A DNA stretch of 9,966 bases from Bacteroidales bacterium (GTDB lineage: Bacteria > Bacteroidota > Bacteroidia > Bacteroidales > UBA10428), in contig DNTK01000403.1 in NCBI GenBank assembly GCA_003508755.1, positions 1-9,966 of the forward strand, in the 5' to 3' direction. The position numbers were made by a program, and so were the translations under genes. Each line of letters starts with the position of its first letter. Positions within the stretch are counted from its first letter, which is position 1. Shown here one piece after another: positions 7,640 to 9,966 of this stretch. Below the pieces are notes generated by a model. The model searched no databases, had not been told where the DNA came from, and saw only the letters and a list, made by a program, of their open reading frames with translations.

Positions 7640-8171
7640 ATTCTACATCATAAGTAAATCTTCGAAAGAATCCCATGAGAGATACGCAGGAATAAATAAC
7701 AGAACTAACAAGGCCATATATAACAAGAATGGTAAAAAACTCAAATATAATTGCGGAATTTACACTTCCGGTTATGGCAGTTACCCTCATTGATTGAAGG
7801 AATATCAGGATTCTGAAAAATACACCGAGATACAGCACGCTTGCCCCAATCAGGTAAAAAGCCCTTCGTTGCCACCCTGCAACCATTGCCCAAACTGATA
7901 ATGTGAGCAACAACACCGATACCAAAACCATTATTTTAAAATCGAGTGTAGGATATATCCAGCTAAGACACGTTTTATGTCCATAACTAACAACCATTTC
8001 GAAGCAACTCGAGAAGAAGTATAGCGATACCAGCAGATCAAATATGAAAATAGCCAGGGCAAAAATCGCTAATGGTACCCGGATGAGCCTTCGGATAGGC
8101 TTAAAAAAAATAGTCTGCAGCAGATAAATAAGTGAGACAATGGGAAGTGCAAATACAATTTTTGAATACAT
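7638..8171 (-). CDS. Five-pass integral membrane protein of unknown function
   Basis: I do not recognise this 177-residue protein. It is very hydrophobic, with five likely membrane segments near residues 5-23, 33-55, 79-99, 104-124 and 140-168. Basic clusters RRLIR (27-31), RR (102-103) and RR (170-171) suggest loops or ends on the cytoplasmic side. Two Cys residues (C56 and C68) lie in the loop between segments 2 and 3 and could form a disulfide if that loop is periplasmic. There is no signal peptide apart from the first segment. The gene is alone, convergent with yceI and divergent from the heat-shock pair, so the neighbours give little hint of function. Confidence 0.8.
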   Translation of the reverse strand: MYSKIVFALPIVSLIYLLQTIFFKPIRRLIRVPLAIFALAIFIFDLLVSLYFFSSCFEMVVSYGHKTCLSWIYPTLDFKIMVLVSVLLLTLSVWAMVAGWQRRAFYLIGASVLYLGVFFRILIFLQSMRVTAITGSVNSAIIFEFFTILVIYGLVSSVIYSCVSLMGFFRRFTYDVE

Positions 8172-8244
8172 ACATCACAACTTAAATCCATGCTAAAGTT
8201 ATGATAAAAATCCAGACAAGGTTTCATATCAGAAATATTCTAAT

Positions 8245-8289
8245 TGTCATTTTGTCAGTAATAAAATCTTAATTTGTGTCGTTTTGTCG
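8245..8289 (+). repeat. Two paired TGTC direct repeats upstream of the heat-shock genes
   Basis: TGTCA-TTT-TGTCA (8245-8257) and TGTCG-TTT-TGTCG (8277-8289) are near copies placed 32 bases apart, about three helical turns. The four half sites start at 8245, 8253, 8277 and 8285. They lie upstream of the candidate sigma-54 promoter, where an activator would bind. Their role as a protein-binding site is inference. Confidence 0.5.
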
Positions 8290-8301
8290 TTATTTCCTCC
8301 T

Positions 8302-8316
8302 TGGCATATAAATTGA
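8302..8316 (+). promoter_or_regulatory. Candidate sigma-54 (-24/-12) promoter for the heat-shock genes
   Basis: TGGCA at 8302-8306 and TTG at 8313-8315 have exactly the spacing of the sigma-54 consensus TGGCACG-N4-TTGC. Mismatches are TA for CG in the first block and A for the final C of TTGC. Transcription would start near 8327, leaving a leader of about 45 bases. No good TTG-N20-TAnnTTTG promoter is seen here. Confidence 0.5.
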
Positions 8317-8358
8317 CTTTAGGTAGTCGAATCAAGTTAATAACAAACTTAAAATATT

Positions 8359-8364
8359 AGGAGG
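8359..8364 (+). promoter_or_regulatory. Strong Shine-Dalgarno sequence of the first hsp20 gene
   Basis: AGGAGG lies 8 bases before the ATG at 8373, an ideal site. Other genes in the window show no such motif, so this one is exceptional here and fixes the start codon. Confidence 0.85.
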
Positions 8365-8372
8365 ACATAACT

Positions 8373-8813
8373 ATGTTACCAATTGTAAGAAAACACAGAA
8401 CACTACCAGGAAGTTTTATTGATGAGTTATTCAACGATAACTTTCTTCCCGGATTTTTTAACTGGGATCGCAACTTCGAAGACAGCAATGTACCTGCTGT
8501 AAATGTTGAGGAATCAGACAAAGCTTATGTTATTGATGTTGCAGCTCCGGGTCTTGATAAAAAAGACTTTAAACTAACTGTGGATGACAGCACCCTTACC
8601 ATTTCATCTGTCAAGGAGATAAGCGACGAAGAAAAGAAAGACGGATATCTTCGTAAAGAATTCAGCTACAACACTTTTAGCCGGTCGTTTACCCTTCCGG
8701 AAAATACCGATGCAAGTAAAATCAAAGCCTCACATAAAAATGGCGTATTAAGTATAAATATACCCAAAGCCAAAGTGGAAGTACAAAAGGCTTTAGAAAT
8801 AAAAATTAATTAA
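8373..8813 (+). CDS. Small heat-shock protein, Hsp20/alpha-crystallin family (first copy)
   Basis: The 146-residue length is normal for the family. A short N-terminal arm rich in Phe (IDELFNDNFLPGFFNW, 16-31) precedes the alpha-crystallin domain (about 40-132). The domain has VEESDKAYVIDVAAPG, DDSTLTISS and RKEFSYNTFSRSFTLPE strands and the signature A-x4-G-V-L (119-126). The C-terminal I-x-I anchor is I143-K-I145. It acts as an ATP-independent holdase for unfolding proteins in the cytoplasm, as oligomers. The ATG at 8373 is fixed by AGGAGG. It is first of a tandem pair, 88 bases before the second copy, and probably driven by the sigma-54-like promoter upstream. Confidence 0.95.
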   Translation: MLPIVRKHRTLPGSFIDELFNDNFLPGFFNWDRNFEDSNVPAVNVEESDKAYVIDVAAPGLDKKDFKLTVDDSTLTISSVKEISDEEKKDGYLRKEFSYNTFSRSFTLPENTDASKIKASHKNGVLSINIPKAKVEVQKALEIKIN

Positions 8814-8825
8814 TAACCCGTGCCA

Positions 8826-8887
8826 GGGTGCTTAAGAGTAAACGTCCTTAAGCAGGAATTGTAGGACTCTTAAGCGCCAAAGCACCC
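8826..8887 (+). repeat. Large imperfect hairpin between the two hsp20 genes
   Basis: GCTTAAGAGT (8830-8839) pairs perfectly with ACTCTTAAGC (8866-8875). GGGT/ACCC (8826-8829 with 8884-8887) closes it across an 8-base bulge; an alternative register pairs GGGTGCTT with AAGCACCC (8880-8887). A small inner hairpin, TCCT/AGGA (8845-8848 with 8854-8857), sits in the loop. CTTAAG occurs three times (8831, 8847 and 8869). No T-run follows, so it is not a normal terminator; it may stabilise or process the shared mRNA. Confidence 0.7.
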
Positions 8888-8901
8888 AAACATTTAACAG
8901 A

Positions 8902-9315
8902 ATGGTGCCAATTGTAAAAACATACCGCAGAAACCCTGTTTATTTAAAGAATATATATAACGACGAATATTGTGGAGGAAAAATGGAAACATACAATCAA
9001 AAAGTAAACATTATTGAAAGTGAAAATAACTTTCAATTAGATCTGGTAGCACCTGGCTACGACAGAGAAGACCTTAAGGTTACTATCGACAATAATGAAT
9101 TAACCATTTCATCAGTCGATAAAGAAATAACTAAAGAAGATGTAAAATACATCAGAAAAGAATTTGTTAACCGTGCTTTTAGCCGAACTTTTCAATTACC
9201 TGAAAGTGTAGAGGCTGATAAGATTCAGGCTTCGCACAAAAACGGTATTTTAAGCATTACCTTACCCAAAAGAGCAAAAGTGGAAATTCCGGTGCAGGAA
9301 ATTGAAGTAAAATAA
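8902..9315 (+). CDS. Small heat-shock protein, Hsp20/alpha-crystallin family (second copy)
   Basis: The 137-residue protein is a diverged paralog of the gene just upstream. The ends MVPIVK and MLPIVR match, which supports the ATG at 8902, although there is no Shine-Dalgarno sequence. The alpha-crystallin domain spans about 30-122, with VAPGYDREDLKV, ELTISSVDKE and FSRTFQLPES strands and A-x4-G-I-L at 110-117. C-terminal anchors are I129-P-V131 and I134-E-V136. The N-terminal arm lacks the Phe-rich segment of the first copy and instead holds a CGGK stretch, so substrate range or oligomer form may differ. It is probably read from the promoter of the first gene, and a strong terminator follows. 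Confidence 0.94.
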   Translation: MVPIVKTYRRNPVYLKNIYNDEYCGGKMETYNQKVNIIESENNFQLDLVAPGYDREDLKVTIDNNELTISSVDKEITKEDVKYIRKEFVNRAFSRTFQLPESVEADKIQASHKNGILSITLPKRAKVEIPVQEIEVK

Positions 9316-9359
9316 GTTATTGAAGAGTTAATAGTTTTTTCATGACAGAGTTAGTTTAT

Positions 9360-9393
9360 CCCCGGTCCTTTCTAGGATCGGGGATTTTATTTT
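9360..9393 (+). terminator. Intrinsic terminator after the hsp20 pair
   Basis: Bases 9360-9369 (CCCCGGTCCT) pair with 9374-9383 (AGGATCGGGG) around the loop TTCT. All ten positions pair, one as G-U. The T-rich tract ATTTTATTTT follows at 9384-9393. It lies 44 bases after the stop codon of the second hsp20 gene. Confidence 0.88.
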
Positions 9394-9521
9394 AACTCTT
9401 TCGTGTGTCAGGAATTTCGTTTTAAAAAGTAATAGCTATAGATTTTGTGTCTTATTACAAGAAATATGAAGTAGCCATATCCTAAATCAGGTTAAATGCC
9501 TCCTAAATTCCTTGCGGAAAA

Positions 9522-9966
9522 TTATGGAGTGTAGATTATCTTTTTTAGAATAAGCTTACTGGTTGATTGAATTTTCATAAAATATACCCCATGCTGAATA
9601 TCAAATTCTCCCAGATCAATCTGCGAATAATTTTCTGTTTTCCATGATGCTATAAGATTTCCATTTAATGAATACAAATCGAACGAAATCATTCCTTTGC
9701 CTCTGTTTTCACTTAGCTCTATATTCAGGAATCGAGTCGTTGGATTCGGATATACTTCAACGCCTGTCAGTTCCGGAGTAACAATTGGTGTATTAGCCTT
9801 GTTTTCATGATCGTCAGCAAATGGTGAACCATCGATTTTCGAAGAACGAAACCAGTAATTAAAATCATTTGGGTCACCGGTGGGATTCAATTCCTTAGAG
9901 ATAAGGCTATATCCTTCTCCATCGGCCGATACGGGCCAGGGATTTTTATCATCATAGGTAAACGAC
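9522..9966 (-). CDS. Secreted protein with probable lamin-tail domain and T9SS sorting domain, C-terminal fragment
   Basis: The frame stays open from the right edge of the window to TAA at 9522-9524, so this is the last 147 or so residues of a longer protein; the TTG at 9890 is internal rather than a start. The first part reads DDKNPWPVSADGEGYSL, then NPTGDPNDFNYWFRSS and GSP. This matches the end of a lamin-tail (LTD) domain, common in large Bacteroidota surface proteins, some of which also carry CotH or nuclease domains. After a linker, YPNP opens a T9SS sorting domain of about 75 residues (LYSLNGN, HGVYFMKI, LKKIIY). I infer export by T9SS. The enzymatic part, if any, lies outside the window. 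Confidence 0.82.
   Translation of the reverse strand, partial: SFTYDDKNPWPVSADGEGYSLISKELNPTGDPNDFNYWFRSSKIDGSPFADDHENKANTPIVTPELTGVEVYPNPTTRFLNIELSENRGKGMISFDLYSLNGNLIASWKTENYSQIDLGEFDIQHGVYFMKIQSTSKLILKKIIYTP

Noticed and set aside
8295..8365. TCCTCCT (8295-8301) is a perfect complement of the Shine-Dalgarno AGGAGGA (8359-8365), which suggested an RNA thermometer.
   Set aside because: If the sigma-54-like promoter is used, transcription starts near 8327, so the complementary segment is not in the mRNA. It would matter only with a start upstream of 8295, for which I see no good promoter.
9508..9519. Small hairpin TTCC-TTGC-GGAA after the minus-strand T9SS protein gene, considered as its terminator.
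   Set aside because: The stem has only four pairs and no convincing T-run on the minus strand.

Overview
The window looks like chromosomal DNA of a Bacteroidota bacterium. Two proteins, one at each end, finish in a type IX secretion (T9SS) sorting domain (SPNP/YPNP start, G-x-Y motif, basic end). Most genes lack a Shine-Dalgarno sequence, the DNA is AT-rich, and the promoter ahead of the pirin gene fits the Bacteroidota form TTG-N20-TAnnTTTG. The genus cannot be read from the sequence.

Layout. (1) 1-405: 3' end of an M3 zinc oligopeptidase. (2) 654-2582: secreted M1-family metallopeptidase with a T9SS tail, followed by a hairpin terminator. (3) 2894-4973, minus strand: a compact four-gene operon encoding a signal-less T7-lysozyme-type amidase with a peptidoglycan-binding domain, then three small membrane proteins, two of them with coiled coils. 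This is the layout of a phage lysis module (endolysin, holin-like, spanin-like), but no other phage gene is visible. (4) 5123-6019: AraC-type regulator, divergent from the operon. (5) 6252-7563: pirin and a secreted YceI-like protein, probably one transcript, ending in a strong terminator. (6) 7638-8171, minus: five-pass membrane protein of unknown function whose stop codon lies in the T-tract of that terminator. (7) 8373-9315: two tandem small heat-shock proteins behind a candidate sigma-54 promoter with phased TGTC repeats; a large hairpin separates the two genes, and a strong terminator follows. (8) 9522-9966, minus: C-terminus of a secreted protein with a probable lamin-tail domain and a T9SS tail, running off the window.

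How the genes fit together. The M1 protease and the lamin-tail protein are predicted T9SS cargo. Pirin and YceI next to an AraC regulator suggest a small stress or redox response unit, which is inference from adjacency. The two Hsp20 proteins are holdase chaperones. The most unusual element is the isolated lysis-like operon, which could be a domesticated phage remnant, a programmed-lysis or vesicle-release device, or a cell-wall remodelling unit.
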